A DNA stretch of 40,164 nt from Rickettsiales bacterium (GTDB lineage Bacteria; Pseudomonadota; Alphaproteobacteria; Rickettsiales; UBA1997), in contig JAJTDS010000020.1 of assembly GCA_021298605.1 (NCBI GenBank), positions 1 through 40,164 of the forward strand, read 5' to 3'. This document shows positions 8,837-17,782 of the stretch, piece by piece. Each line of letters begins with the position of its first letter. The first letter of the stretch is position 1. The position numbers and the translations under genes were made by a program. The notes beneath the pieces were generated by a model. It was not told where the DNA came from. It searched no databases and saw only the letters and a program-made list of their open reading frames with translations.

Positions 8837-9760
8837 ATGTCAGATAAAAGCGATAACATTTCTATACAAAAAAATATCAACGACGAAGAGTTGAATAAAA
8901 AAGCAAATATACTTTGCGAAGCATTGCCATATATGCGTCGTTTTGCAGGAGAAACTTTTGTTATAAAGTTTGGCGGTAGTGCTATGGGTGGAGATAAAAA
9001 TCTTAAAAATTTTGCTAAAAATATAGTTTTGTTAAAGCAGGTCGGAATTAATCCTATTGTGGTTCATGGCGGAGGCCCACAAATTGGTGCTATGCTTGAG
9101 AAACTTAACATAAAATCATCATTTGTTGATGGTCTTAGGGTTACTGATTCAGATACAGTAAGTGTTGTAGAAATGGTGCTTGCTGGGTCAATAAATAAAA
9201 TGATAGTTACTGAAATTGCCAATTGTGGCGGTAAAGCAATTGGCATTTCTGGAAAAGATGCAAATTTGGTGAAGGCTAAAAGACTAACCAGAACAAAAAA
9301 GGATCCTGATTCAAATATTGAAAAAATACTAAATCTTGGCTTTGTTGGTGAGCCATATAGGGTTGATTCTGAAGTTTTGGGTTTATTTGAAGATTCTGAT
9401 ATAGTGCCTGTTATTGCACCTATCGGAGTTGGAGATAATGGCGAAACTTTTAATATTAATGCTGATACATTTGCTGGTGCGATTGCTTCCTCTTTGCAGG
9501 CTTTAAAATTAATTATTCTTTCTGATGTTAATGGTGTTTTATTGCCAAGCGGAGAGCTGGTTGGTCAGCTTAATGCCAATATTGCAAAACAAATGATTAG
9601 TCAGGGTAAAATTACTGGTGGAATGATTCCTAAAGTTGAAACTTGTCTTAATGCAATTGATGCAGGAGTGGGTTGTGCACACATTCTTAATGGCAATATT
9701 GAAAATATACTTTTGATGGAACTATTTACCGAAATGGGAATAGGAACAATGATTTCTTAA
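8837..9760 (+). CDS. argB: Acetylglutamate kinase
   Basis: Phosphorylates N-acetyl-L-glutamate, the second step of arginine synthesis. Motifs are VIKFGGSAMGG (phosphate loop near residue 42), PIVVHGGGPQIG, KSSFVDGLRVTD, VEMVLAGSINK, NINADTFAGAIA and GKITGGMIPKVETCLNA. The 307 residues match the family. It starts at ATG 8837, preceded by a weak AGGG 7-8 bases upstream. An 89-bp gap separates it from bioD, with TATAAT-like hexamers at 8772-8785 that may be a promoter. It heads a four-gene unit with 2- to 11-bp spacings. Arginine synthesis is absent from Rickettsia but present in some Ehrlichia, so the gene helps placement. Confidence 0.96.
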   Translation: MSDKSDNISIQKNINDEELNKKANILCEALPYMRRFAGETFVIKFGGSAMGGDKNLKNFAKNIVLLKQVGINPIVVHGGGPQIGAMLEKLNIKSSFVDGLRVTDSDTVSVVEMVLAGSINKMIVTEIANCGGKAIGISGKDANLVKAKRLTRTKKDPDSNIEKILNLGFVGEPYRVDSEVLGLFEDSDIVPVIAPIGVGDNGETFNINADTFAGAIASSLQALKLIILSDVNGVLLPSGELVGQLNANIAKQMISQGKITGGMIPKVETCLNAIDAGVGCAHILNGNIENILLMELFTEMGIGTMIS

Positions 9761-9762
9761 AA

Positions 9763-10326
9763 ATGAATAATAAAAATATTATTACCTATCGCAATATTTC
9801 GCCAAATATTGATAATACTTCATTTATTGCTAGTAATGCAATTATATCAGGAGATGTAAAAATAGATAGAGGGTCGGGAATTTGGTATAATTGTGTTTTA
9901 AGAGGGGATGTTGCAAAAATATCTATTGGTGAATATACTAACATACAAGATGGTTCAATAGTTCATGGAACTCGCCCTAATCATTTGCAGAACAAAACTG
10001 GCGATGCTGGTGCCTCTGTTTCAATTGGTAGCTTTGTTACAATTGGTCATAATGCAATAATTCATGCTTGTACTATTGAGGATTTTGCATTTATAGGTAT
10101 GGGTGCAATTGTTATGGATCTTGCAAAAGTTGAAAAATATGGCATGTTAGCTGCCGGTGCAGTTTTAACCCCTAAAAAAACAGTAAAATCTTATGAGATT
10201 TGGGCAGGAAATCCTGCAAAATTTTTTCGCAAAATGACAGAAGAGGAAATTGGATATATTAAAACATCTGCAGAAAATTATCTTGAACTAGCAAATGAGT
10301 ATAAACTAAATAATAATAACGATTAA
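9763..10326 (+). CDS. Gamma-class carbonic anhydrase / YrdA-like left-handed beta-helix protein
   Basis: A hexapeptide-repeat trimer of the gamma carbonic anhydrase family. Repeats span most of the 187 residues, from ASNAIISGDVKIDRGSGIWY to GAGAV-type turns near residue 130. The zinc ligands of the family are all present as IVHGT (first His) and TIGHNAIIHAC (two His), and the arginine of CVLRGDV is also kept. Such proteins are cytosolic and widespread in alphaproteobacteria, and many have weak or unproven carbonic anhydrase activity. It sits 2 bp after argB and 11 bp before the CarD gene, so it is co-transcribed. Contrast it with the zinc-site-deficient alpha-class protein at 26296. Confidence 0.9.
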   Translation: MNNKNIITYRNISPNIDNTSFIASNAIISGDVKIDRGSGIWYNCVLRGDVAKISIGEYTNIQDGSIVHGTRPNHLQNKTGDAGASVSIGSFVTIGHNAIIHACTIEDFAFIGMGAIVMDLAKVEKYGMLAAGAVLTPKKTVKSYEIWAGNPAKFFRKMTEEEIGYIKTSAENYLELANEYKLNNNND

Positions 10327-10337
10327 TTTAAGTTAAA

Positions 10338-11648
10338 ATGACTAAAGCAAAAAAAAACAATAAAAAAGTTCTAAAAAAAATAGAGTCTAGTAAAAAAGAT
10401 TCTCATAAAAAATCTGCAAAAAAAGATATAATCAAAAATTCTATTGATACAAAAAAAGAAATAAAAAATAATAAAACTAAAAATGCAAAAGATCATTTTA
10501 AGAAGAGTGATAAAAATATAAAAGAAAATCTTAAAGATTTAAAAAATAGCAAAAAAATCTATTTAAAACAAGAACCTAAAGATAATCTTATAAATTCCAA
10601 AGACAGTGATTATAAAAACAAAAAACAGAATAGTAAGCCTATAAACAAGAAGCAATCTGTAAAATCTAATAATATTATAGAAAATAAAAATATATCCAAA
10701 AAAGATAAAAAACAAAAATTAAAAAAGATTAATCATAACAAAGCAAACGATAAAAAACCTAAATTATCAACAGATAAACAAGAAAAATTATCTAAAAACA
10801 TTGATATTAAGGCATCTTTCCATAGATTTAACAACAAAGATTTGCAATCAAAAAATATTGAAAATGGTAAAAAAGAAGCAGATATTGATGAGAATAAAAA
10901 AAATGAAATCGTTAAAAAAGAACCAAAAAATAATCAATTTTCTGTTGGTGATAAATTAATTTACCCCGCTCATGGAGTTGGAGTGCTTACTCAAATAGAA
11001 GTTATAAATATCCAAAATACAGAAGTAAGTTGTTATTTGTTATATTTTGAAAAAGAAAAACTTAGCATCAGGATTCCAGTTGTTGGCTCTGAAAAATCTG
11101 GTTTGAGGGCATTGGTTTCTAAAGCTAAAATGGATGAGGTATTGGGAATATTAAGAAGTGGTGTTAAAAAAATGAAAGGAATGTGGAGTCGTAGAGCCCA
11201 AGAATATGAAACAAAAATTAATTCTGGCGATATAATAATGCTTGCGGAAGTTTTAAGAGATTTAACTAGAGATATTGATGATACAGAAAGATCTTATAGC
11301 GAAAGAATAATATATGAAACAGCTATATACAGGCTTGCAACAGAATATTCTGCAATTTATAAAGTTACTTTTGAGGAGGCTCGAGACAAAATCATCTTAA
11401 TTGCTAGAGATAAAATAGAAAGCGATATAAAAGATAGAAAAAAAATTAATGAATTTGATGATTTTGATTTTGATGATTTTGAGAAAAATAAAAATCTACT
11501 AAAAAATAAAGATCTTGAAGATGATGAGGATGAAGATTCTTACGAAGATGAAGATGAAGAAGAGGAGGATGGAGATTTTGAGGCTGATGATGAAGATTAT
11601 GAAACTTTTGATGATGAAGATGATGATTTTAATGATAAAGACGATTAA
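10338..11648 (+). CDS. carD: CarD-family transcription regulator with histone-like basic N-terminal arm and acidic C-terminal tail
   Basis: CarD/CdnL proteins bind the RNA polymerase beta subunit and stabilise open promoters. The CarD module starts at residue 201 (QFSVGDKLIYPAHGVGVLTQ) and runs to about 365, including GMWSRRAQEYETKINSGD and the DNA-binding helices. The first 200 residues are almost wholly lysine, asparagine, aspartate and serine with no fold, resembling histone H1-like tails. The last 65 residues are an aspartate/glutamate run. Rickettsial CarD is normally a single domain of about 160-200 residues, so at 436 this one is more than doubled. Adenine-rich codons in the arm match the genome's composition. 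It is 2 bp upstream of lolD. Confidence 0.88.
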   Translation: MTKAKKNNKKVLKKIESSKKDSHKKSAKKDIIKNSIDTKKEIKNNKTKNAKDHFKKSDKNIKENLKDLKNSKKIYLKQEPKDNLINSKDSDYKNKKQNSKPINKKQSVKSNNIIENKNISKKDKKQKLKKINHNKANDKKPKLSTDKQEKLSKNIDIKASFHRFNNKDLQSKNIENGKKEADIDENKKNEIVKKEPKNNQFSVGDKLIYPAHGVGVLTQIEVINIQNTEVSCYLLYFEKEKLSIRIPVVGSEKSGLRALVSKAKMDEVLGILRSGVKKMKGMWSRRAQEYETKINSGDIIMLAEVLRDLTRDIDDTERSYSERIIYETAIYRLATEYSAIYKVTFEEARDKIILIARDKIESDIKDRKKINEFDDFDFDDFEKNKNLLKNKDLEDDEDEDSYEDEDEEEEDGDFEADDEDYETFDDEDDDFNDKDD

Positions 11649-11650
11649 TT

Positions 11651-12385
11651 ATGAATGTAAGTAACAATATAGCTCTCGAGCTTATTTCTGTAAATAAGTC
11701 TTTTTCTATTAAAATTGATGATTATAAGTCAAAAAATAACAAAAACTTAGATGTAAAAATTCCAATATTAAAAAATATCTCGTTACAGGTTGCTAAAGGC
11801 GAAATTGTTGCTTTAATAGGGCCTTCTGGTTCAGGAAAAACAACTTTATTACAAGTTGCTGGTTTATTAGATTGTTGCGATAAGGACTCTGGATTAATAA
11901 TTGTTGACAATTTAAAAATAAAGCCATTTTCTTGCGATAAAGTAAGAACCGAAACAAGAAAAAACAATATTGGTTTTATTTATCAATTTCATCATTTAAT
12001 GCCAGAATTTTCTGCCATTGAAAATGTTGCTATGCCCCTTCTAATTAAAGGTTATGATAAAAAATATGCATTTAAAGAAGCTAAACAAATTTTGACTGAA
12101 GTTGATTTATTAGATAGAATAGATTATAGAATTTCTCAATTGTCAGGAGGTCAGCAACAAAGAGTTGCAATTGCAAGAGCCGTAATTTCAAAACCATCAA
12201 TTATTCTTGCTGATGAACCGACTGGAAACCTTGATTCTAGTATATCTTTTAAAATATTTGAATTATTAAAAAATCTTACAACTGAATATAAAATTGGTTG
12301 CCTAATGGTAACTCATAATAATGAACTTGCTAAAAGAGCTAACCATATTCTTTCTATAAAAGATGGATCCTTATCTTCTATTTAA
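11651..12385 (+). CDS. lolD: LolD-like lipoprotein-release ABC transporter ATPase
   Basis: ATP-binding subunit of the MacB/LolD family; with LolC/E it extracts lipoproteins from the inner membrane for delivery to the outer membrane. Walker A is GPSGSGKTTLLQVAGLLD, the Q-loop region is IGFIYQFHHLMPEFSAIENV (characteristic of LolD), the signature is LSGGQQQRVAIARA and Walker B is SIILADEPTGNLDSS. The 244 residues are normal. The membrane partner is not in the window. It follows carD by 2 bp, and its 3' end overlaps the end of the convergent mrdA by 4 bp. Confidence 0.93.
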   Translation: MNVSNNIALELISVNKSFSIKIDDYKSKNNKNLDVKIPILKNISLQVAKGEIVALIGPSGSGKTTLLQVAGLLDCCDKDSGLIIVDNLKIKPFSCDKVRTETRKNNIGFIYQFHHLMPEFSAIENVAMPLLIKGYDKKYAFKEAKQILTEVDLLDRIDYRISQLSGGQQQRVAIARAVISKPSIILADEPTGNLDSSISFKIFELLKNLTTEYKIGCLMVTHNNELAKRANHILSIKDGSLSSI

Positions 12386-14196
12386 TTGGTTTGTGATTCT
12401 ATTTTTTGTACTTCTAGCAATATATCTCTCCCAATTGGTGCCGCAGCTTGTGAACCACTTTTTCCATGTTCAACAACAACCGAAACCGCATAACGAGGAT
12501 TAGAAACTGGAGCAAAGCCAACAAATATAGCATGATTCTGATTAGCTTTTATTGCATTCTCGCTCGCTGTCATTTCATCTTCTCTTTTTGAAATTACTTG
12601 GGATGTTCCAGTTTTTCCAGCCATTTCAAAGCCTTTTATTTCAATTCTTTTTGCAAATGCAGTTCCACCTGGAGTGTTCATTACACGATTCATTCCCTCT
12701 TTGATTAGCTTTAAATGTTCTTCACTAACTATTCTTTTTGATTTTAATTGATCAAATTGTGTGAATATATGTTGATTTCTTACTAGATAAGGTTTTATAG
12801 GAACTCCGCCATTGGCAATTCTTGAGGTTATTACCGCCATTTGCAAAGGGCTTGCTAAAACAAAACCTTGACCAATTGCGGTGTTTAAAGTATCGCCACC
12901 AAACCATTGCTGTTTTAAAACCTTTCTTTTCCACTCATCATTTGGTGCAACTCCAGTTTTTGCTCCATGAAGGCTTATATCTGGTTTTTCTGCATAGCCA
13001 AATCTTTTTGAGACTTCGGCAATTTTTTCTGCTCCGATTTGATTGGCAATGGTAAAAAAATATGTATTGCAAGAATGCATTATTGCATCAACTAAATTTA
13101 ATGAACCATGACCACCTTCTTTCCAGCAGTGAAAAGCCCTTCTGCCAAATTTATAATACCCATTGCAATTAACCTTCATTTGTGGATTTATGCCATTTTC
13201 AAGCCCTGCAATTGCTGTCATTAATTTAAAAGTTGAACCAGGAGGATATAATGCAGAAATCGGTTTATTGGTAAGAGGTTTTCTAATATCTGAATTTAAC
13301 TCCTTCCAATAGCTATGAGTTATTCCTTCAACAAAGCGATTTGGGTCAAATGCAGGAGATGAAGCGTAAACTAGTATTTCTCCACTTTCAACATCCATTA
13401 AAATTACTGATGCAACCTCGTTTTTTATTCTTTCTGTGGCAAATTTTTGTAGACGAAAATCAATAGTTAAATGAACTCTCGAGCCTTCAATTGCCTGTTT
13501 GCTAGAAAGGTTTCTTATTGGCACCTCATGAACATTAACTTCAACATATTTTACTCCATAGCTTCCTCTTAAAGCTTCATCAAAACTTCTTTCAATACCA
13601 GATTTGCCAATTCTAAAATCTGGATGCATAAATAGATTTTGTTCATTATTATTGGTTTCTTTATCTGATGGTAAGGAAACATAGCCAATGAAATGAGCAG
13701 TTTCATTTGGGTATGGATAAGTTCTCATAATTCCTGTTTCGATAGATAAACCAGAGAGTAGATGGTAATTACTTTCTATTTTTGTTAAATTGTTCCAGCT
13801 AAGATTATCAATTAAAGAAATAACATTTTTCCTACGAGCATTTTTTATTTTAGCAAGAAATATGTCTTTTTGTTCTTGGTTAAGGTTTAGTATTTCAACC
13901 AATTTATCAACTGATTTCAAATTTATTTTACGATTACTGAGATAAAGAAATAATCTATAGCTACTTTCATTATTCACCATATTAAAACCGAATCTATCAA
14001 CTATTGCACCTCTTGGAGCAGGAGAGATTATTTGTTTTATTCTATTACTATCAGATTGAATTGAATATTCTTGATGTTTTATTAATTGCAAATAGCTAAG
14101 TCGAGTAATTAATGCAGAACCTAGAACTCCTTGTGAAGCTCCAATAAAAAGGGTTCGGCGGTTAAATAATTTGCTTTTTCTTATATCTCTTAGCAT
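12382..14196 (-). CDS. mrdA: Penicillin-binding protein 2 (elongasome transpeptidase)
   Basis: Monofunctional class B transpeptidase for lateral wall growth, anchored by one N-terminal membrane segment (about residues 15-35). The dimerisation segment SPAPRGAIVDRFG is at 58-70. The active-site motifs are STFK with Ser321, SCN at 375-377 and KTGTSQ near 530. GMNRVMNTPGGTA is the PBP2-type segment before KTG. The 604 residues match PBP2. It is the last gene of a minus-strand unit (yajQ, ccmA, mreD, mrdA) and lies 3 bp after mreD. Presence of mrdA and mreD implies a peptidoglycan wall, as in Rickettsia and unlike Ehrlichia. rodA, mreB and mreC are not in the window. Confidence 0.96.
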   Translation of the reverse strand: MLRDIRKSKLFNRRTLFIGASQGVLGSALITRLSYLQLIKHQEYSIQSDSNRIKQIISPAPRGAIVDRFGFNMVNNESSYRLFLYLSNRKINLKSVDKLVEILNLNQEQKDIFLAKIKNARRKNVISLIDNLSWNNLTKIESNYHLLSGLSIETGIMRTYPYPNETAHFIGYVSLPSDKETNNNEQNLFMHPDFRIGKSGIERSFDEALRGSYGVKYVEVNVHEVPIRNLSSKQAIEGSRVHLTIDFRLQKFATERIKNEVASVILMDVESGEILVYASSPAFDPNRFVEGITHSYWKELNSDIRKPLTNKPISALYPPGSTFKLMTAIAGLENGINPQMKVNCNGYYKFGRRAFHCWKEGGHGSLNLVDAIMHSCNTYFFTIANQIGAEKIAEVSKRFGYAEKPDISLHGAKTGVAPNDEWKRKVLKQQWFGGDTLNTAIGQGFVLASPLQMAVITSRIANGGVPIKPYLVRNQHIFTQFDQLKSKRIVSEEHLKLIKEGMNRVMNTPGGTAFAKRIEIKGFEMAGKTGTSQVISKREDEMTASENAIKANQNHAIFVGFAPVSNPRYAVSVVVEHGKSGSQAAAPIGRDILLEVQKIESQTN

Positions 14197-14199
14197 TGA

Positions 14200-14700
14200 T
14201 TAATTTTCTCCCGTAATTTTTTTGCTAAAAAAATCAAGAAATTTATGAATTATTGGATAAAAGCTAATTGTTAATATTAATTGCATTAATAATTTGTAGA
14301 TAGGATAAAAATTACTTGCAATCATTGATAAGAGTAGCCATTTTATGATTAAAATAAAGGCAAAGAATATGCTAAATTGTTTCCATATTTGATAAAAACT
14401 TTCTTTGATAATTAGTTTGTTATTGGCTAGTTGAAAGAATTTTACCATAATCATATAGCTAAGAGATGATATTCCTATTGCATTATTCGATAAAGCATCT
14501 CCCCAAATACCCAATAAAAAAACGAACCAAAGTCCAAAAAAATTTTTAAATATTGTGAAATAAAATATTGATATAACATCAAATGATGGAATTGATGATT
14601 GCAAACCGGATATTTTAATAGTGCAAATATTAAAACTTGTAAAAATTATTGCGATTATATAGAAAATTAAATTTTTAAAAATATATTTTACAGTTAACAT
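14200..14700 (-). CDS. mreD: Rod shape-determining membrane protein MreD
   Basis: A small integral membrane protein of 166 residues with five or six hydrophobic segments (for example at about 8-28, 44-66 and 108-127). MreD proteins diverge strongly in sequence, and the call rests on length, topology and position directly before mrdA (3 bp). The segment PSFDVISIFYFTIF and the loop LGIWGDALSNNAIGISSLSY resemble the family's P-D-x-x-L and G-x-x-x-D-x-L...G patterns. mreC would normally lie just upstream, but here ccmA does (7 bp), so mreB and mreC must be elsewhere. Confidence 0.8.
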   Translation of the reverse strand: MLTVKYIFKNLIFYIIAIIFTSFNICTIKISGLQSSIPSFDVISIFYFTIFKNFFGLWFVFLLGIWGDALSNNAIGISSLSYMIMVKFFQLANNKLIIKESFYQIWKQFSIFFAFILIIKWLLLSMIASNFYPIYKLLMQLILTISFYPIIHKFLDFFSKKITGEN

Positions 14701-14707
14701 AGGTTTT

Positions 14708-15319
14708 TTAATGTTTAAAATCTTGTAAATTTATATTTGGACCAATATCAAATAAAAATTTATCATGTGTTGCTATTATTACAATGCCATTTTCTTTTAT
14801 TCTAGTTAAAATAAGGCTTTTTAGTAAATTAATACCCTCTTCATCAAGATGATTAGAGGGCTCATCTAATAACCACAATGTAGCAGGGCAGGCGAGTAAT
14901 TTAGCTAATTTAGCTCTTTGTTTAATGCCAGAAGATAGATATTTTATTGGAGTTTCTGCAAAGTCGGTAAGTTTAAAAAAATTAATTGCCGATTCGACTG
15001 CTTCAAAAGTTGCTGATAATTTAGCATAAAATTGAAGATTACTACGAATTGATAATTGTGGTTTTAAGAAATTTTGGCAAGTTATAAATTGCATATCGCC
15101 GTTAAAATATTCACGAAAATATTTAACTTCCTCTTGTTGCCATAATATTTTGCCTTTATCTTGCTGAATTAGTCCGGCGATAATTTGTAGTAAAGTTGTT
15201 TTGCCAATTCCATTACTGCCTTTAATTATTAATCCTGAACCGCATCCAATTGAAAATCCTAATTGATTAAATATCGGCAAAAATTGACGACTATATGATA
15301 TATTTTCAAGAGTAAGCAT
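14708..15319 (-). CDS. ccmA: Heme exporter ATP-binding protein CcmA
   Basis: ATPase of the CcmABCDE system I cytochrome c maturation apparatus, acting at the inner membrane with CcmB and CcmC. Walker A is IKGSNGIGKTTLLQIIAGLI, the signature is YLSSGIKQRAKLAKLLAC, and Walker B is LWLLDEPSNHLDEEG. The 203-residue length is characteristic of CcmA rather than larger ABC ATPases. ccmB and ccmC are not neighbours. Rickettsiales commonly scatter their ccm genes. It sits between yajQ (6 bp) and mreD (7 bp), so the operon is a mixture of unrelated functions. Confidence 0.87.
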   Translation of the reverse strand: MLTLENISYSRQFLPIFNQLGFSIGCGSGLIIKGSNGIGKTTLLQIIAGLIQQDKGKILWQQEEVKYFREYFNGDMQFITCQNFLKPQLSIRSNLQFYAKLSATFEAVESAINFFKLTDFAETPIKYLSSGIKQRAKLAKLLACPATLWLLDEPSNHLDEEGINLLKSLILTRIKENGIVIIATHDKFLFDIGPNINLQDFKH

Positions 15320-15325
15320 TATTTA

Positions 15326-15817
15326 CTAATCGCGAAAATTAATAAATTGCAGTGCTAAATTAAAGTTGCTGGAACGAATAATTTCCATTGCTTCTTGTAA
15401 GTCATCTCTTTTTTTCCCTTCAACCCTAACTTCTTCACCACGAATTGAAGCTTGAACTTTCATTTTTTTATCTTTTATTTCTTTGACTATTTTTTTGGCA
15501 TTATCTTGATCTATACCATTTTTTAGTTTTACTGTTTGTCTAAATGAATTACCGCTTGCAGATTCTGCTTTCTGAAAATCAAGGGCTTTAACATCAATTC
15601 CTCTTTTGGTTGCAAAAACCTTTAATGAATCATTGATTTGATTTAATTTATATTCATCTTCCGCATTGATAATAATTTCATTTTCTTTATTTTTTAATTC
15701 AATACAGAATTTTGCCCCTTTAAAATCGTAGCGATTAGTGAGCTCTCTAAGCACTGAATTTACTGCATTATCAACTTCTTGTAAATTGATCTTGGAAACA
15801 ATATCAAAGCTTGGCAT
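15326..15817 (-). CDS. yajQ: YajQ family nucleotide-binding protein
   Basis: 163 residues, the usual length of the UPF0234 family. MPSFDIVSKINLQEVDNAVN at the N-terminus, LRELTNRYDFKGAK and the C-terminal KKRDDLQEAMEIIRS are family hallmarks. Members bind nucleotides, and some bind cyclic-di-GMP and act in regulation. Its role here is unknown. It starts 114 bp after the end of valS in the direction of transcription, probably opening the yajQ-ccmA-mreD-mrdA unit. No clear hairpin separates it from valS. Confidence 0.94.
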   Translation of the reverse strand: MPSFDIVSKINLQEVDNAVNSVLRELTNRYDFKGAKFCIELKNKENEIIINAEDEYKLNQINDSLKVFATKRGIDVKALDFQKAESASGNSFRQTVKLKNGIDQDNAKKIVKEIKDKKMKVQASIRGEEVRVEGKKRDDLQEAMEIIRSSNFNLALQFINFRD

Positions 15818-15931
15818 TATTAATTAATAATTTATGTTGTTAAAAATAATTTAATATAATGAAAATTACAAAAATGTAATAAATTCTAAGTACTAACCCT
15901 TTGAAAATCAAGCAATTTATGATTAAAGTTT

Positions 15932-17782
15932 TTAGTTTTTTATTTCGATTAAATTGTTATTTTCATCATTTTTATAATCAATAATTAATGCATTACAGAC
16001 ATTTGCTAAATCTTCTTCTATTTGGCAAATTTCTTGATTGTTAAAAATAGTTAAATTATTGATGTTAGTTTTCATTGATAAATTTCTTTCTGATTTCCAT
16101 TTTCTGACCTCAAAAATTATCTCTAAAGCTCTATCTCCCAATTCTATAAAATCAGTCTCAATGGCAATGTTTTTATCAATCAAGGCAATGTTTCCTCTTG
16201 AATGAATAGATTTTTTATTAATAAATTCTTCCTCAAAAACTACTGAATAAATTTCTTCACAAATATGAGGAATAAAGGGTGCAAAAAGCTTTAGAATAGC
16301 ATTAAGGCAAATTTGAAGGGTTTTAATTGCACTTTGTTGTTTTTTTATAATTAATCTTTCTTCTTCTTGATTTAGGTTTTTATTTGCTATTTTTTCTGCA
16401 TTTAATCCATAAGAGCGAACTTTACAAATTTCGAGATAATTATCGCAAAAATAGTGCCAAAAAAATTCTTCAATAATTTCTCTTGCTTTGGCATATTCAA
16501 ATTTTAAAAATTCTTTTTTTGAATTTTCTATAGTTTGGTATAATTTTCCTAAGATCCAGTAATCAAAGCCTTCGCAAATTTCCGCATCATCTTTTAGAAT
16601 ATGAAAGTTCATTGAGCAAAATTTAGCCGAGTTAAATAATTTGGTAATTAATTTTTGTCCAATTTTAAAAACTTCTTCGCTATAAGCAATATCAGAGCCA
16701 AGATTGGAAGCGGAAGCCCAATAACGGACAACATCCGAACCTTTTTCTTTTATTAAGCTTGTGGGGGTTATAATATTACCTTTTGACTTACTCATTTTAG
16801 TTTTATCGGAAGCGAGGCACCATCCAGAAATCATTAGGTTTTTCCAAGGAATGGAATCTTGATGCAATAAAGATTTTACAATAGTATAAAATGCCCAGCT
16901 TCTTATGATCTCATGAGCTTGTGGCCTTAAATCAGCGGGAAACAATTTGCTATGTCTAGATTCGTCAAAAACAATTTCTTTACTTATTCCCTTGCTAGAA
17001 AGTTGTGGAGAAATAGAGGAGGTTGCCCAAGTATCCATAATATCGGTTTCTGCATCTACTTCATCGCGAGAATATCCGTCTGGCAAATCAATCAAAGGGT
17101 CAACTGGTAATTTTCTATAATCAGCAATTAAGATTCTTCCTTCTTCCCCTTTTCTTTTGGAATACCATATTGGAAATTTTACTCCAAAAAATCTCTGACG
17201 AGAAATGCACCAATCCCATTGCAAACCTTCAATCCATTGCTCAAGCCTTATTTTCATATATTCAGGAAACCAACCGCATTGATTCGCTTTATTCTTTAAC
17301 TCATCTTTTTTATCAAGAATTTTAATAAACCATTGTGGCACTACTAAAATTTCAATTGGAGCACCGGATCGTTCGGCACATTTGACTGAGTGAGTTATTG
17401 GGGTTGATTCGATCAAAAGGTGTTTTTCGGATAGGTTTTTGATGACTTCATCGCGAGCTTCTTTGATTTTTTTGCAAGCAATTTTCGAATATTCCTCTTG
17501 AAATAATGAAGCATCCAAAAAGCTATATCCTGAGACCCTTAGGTTTGAAATCTTGGTTTTAGAAGATGGATATCCAACCTTAAATTGAAGAGTTGTTGGC
17601 TCACCATCCATATAAGAGGCACTCCATATTGGTAAGATCGTCCCGTCTTCTTTAACGATATTTCGCATTTCCAAATCCCACTTCTGCCACCATTTGATGT
17701 CAGTTTCATCACCAAAGGTGCAACACATAACCGCTCCCGTTCCTTTATCCATTTGCACTAAATCATCTGCGATGATTGGCAC
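15932..17782 (-). CDS. valS: Valyl-tRNA synthetase, C-terminal part (frameshifted valS)
   Basis: This frame continues the 290-residue upstream piece and holds most of the editing domain, the catalytic KMSKS loop (DKTKMSKSKGNIITP) and the anticodon-binding domain. VMCCTFGDETDIKWW is the motif of the archaeal/rickettsial ValS type. There is no genuine start here. The frame opens with GTG 17782 only because the reading frame changes: one extra T in the TTTT run at 17792-17795 (minus strand) would join the two parts into an 899-residue protein. An essential single-copy enzyme should not be broken, so an assembly error is the simplest reading, with a natural or programmed frameshift the alternative. 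Confidence 0.9.
   Translation of the reverse strand: MPIIADDLVQMDKGTGAVMCCTFGDETDIKWWQKWDLEMRNIVKEDGTILPIWSASYMDGEPTTLQFKVGYPSSKTKISNLRVSGYSFLDASLFQEEYSKIACKKIKEARDEVIKNLSEKHLLIESTPITHSVKCAERSGAPIEILVVPQWFIKILDKKDELKNKANQCGWFPEYMKIRLEQWIEGLQWDWCISRQRFFGVKFPIWYSKRKGEEGRILIADYRKLPVDPLIDLPDGYSRDEVDAETDIMDTWATSSISPQLSSKGISKEIVFDESRHSKLFPADLRPQAHEIIRSWAFYTIVKSLLHQDSIPWKNLMISGWCLASDKTKMSKSKGNIITPTSLIKEKGSDVVRYWASASNLGSDIAYSEEVFKIGQKLITKLFNSAKFCSMNFHILKDDAEICEGFDYWILGKLYQTIENSKKEFLKFEYAKAREIIEEFFWHYFCDNYLEICKVRSYGLNAEKIANKNLNQEEERLIIKKQQSAIKTLQICLNAILKLFAPFIPHICEEIYSVVFEEEFINKKSIHSRGNIALIDKNIAIETDFIELGDRALEIIFEVRKWKSERNLSMKTNINNLTIFNNQEICQIEEDLANVCNALIIDYKNDENNNLIEIKN

Noticed and set aside
12752-13055. 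Short frames on both strands within mrdA
   Set aside because: They lie wholly inside the PBP2 coding region, in the wrong frame, with no family resemblance.
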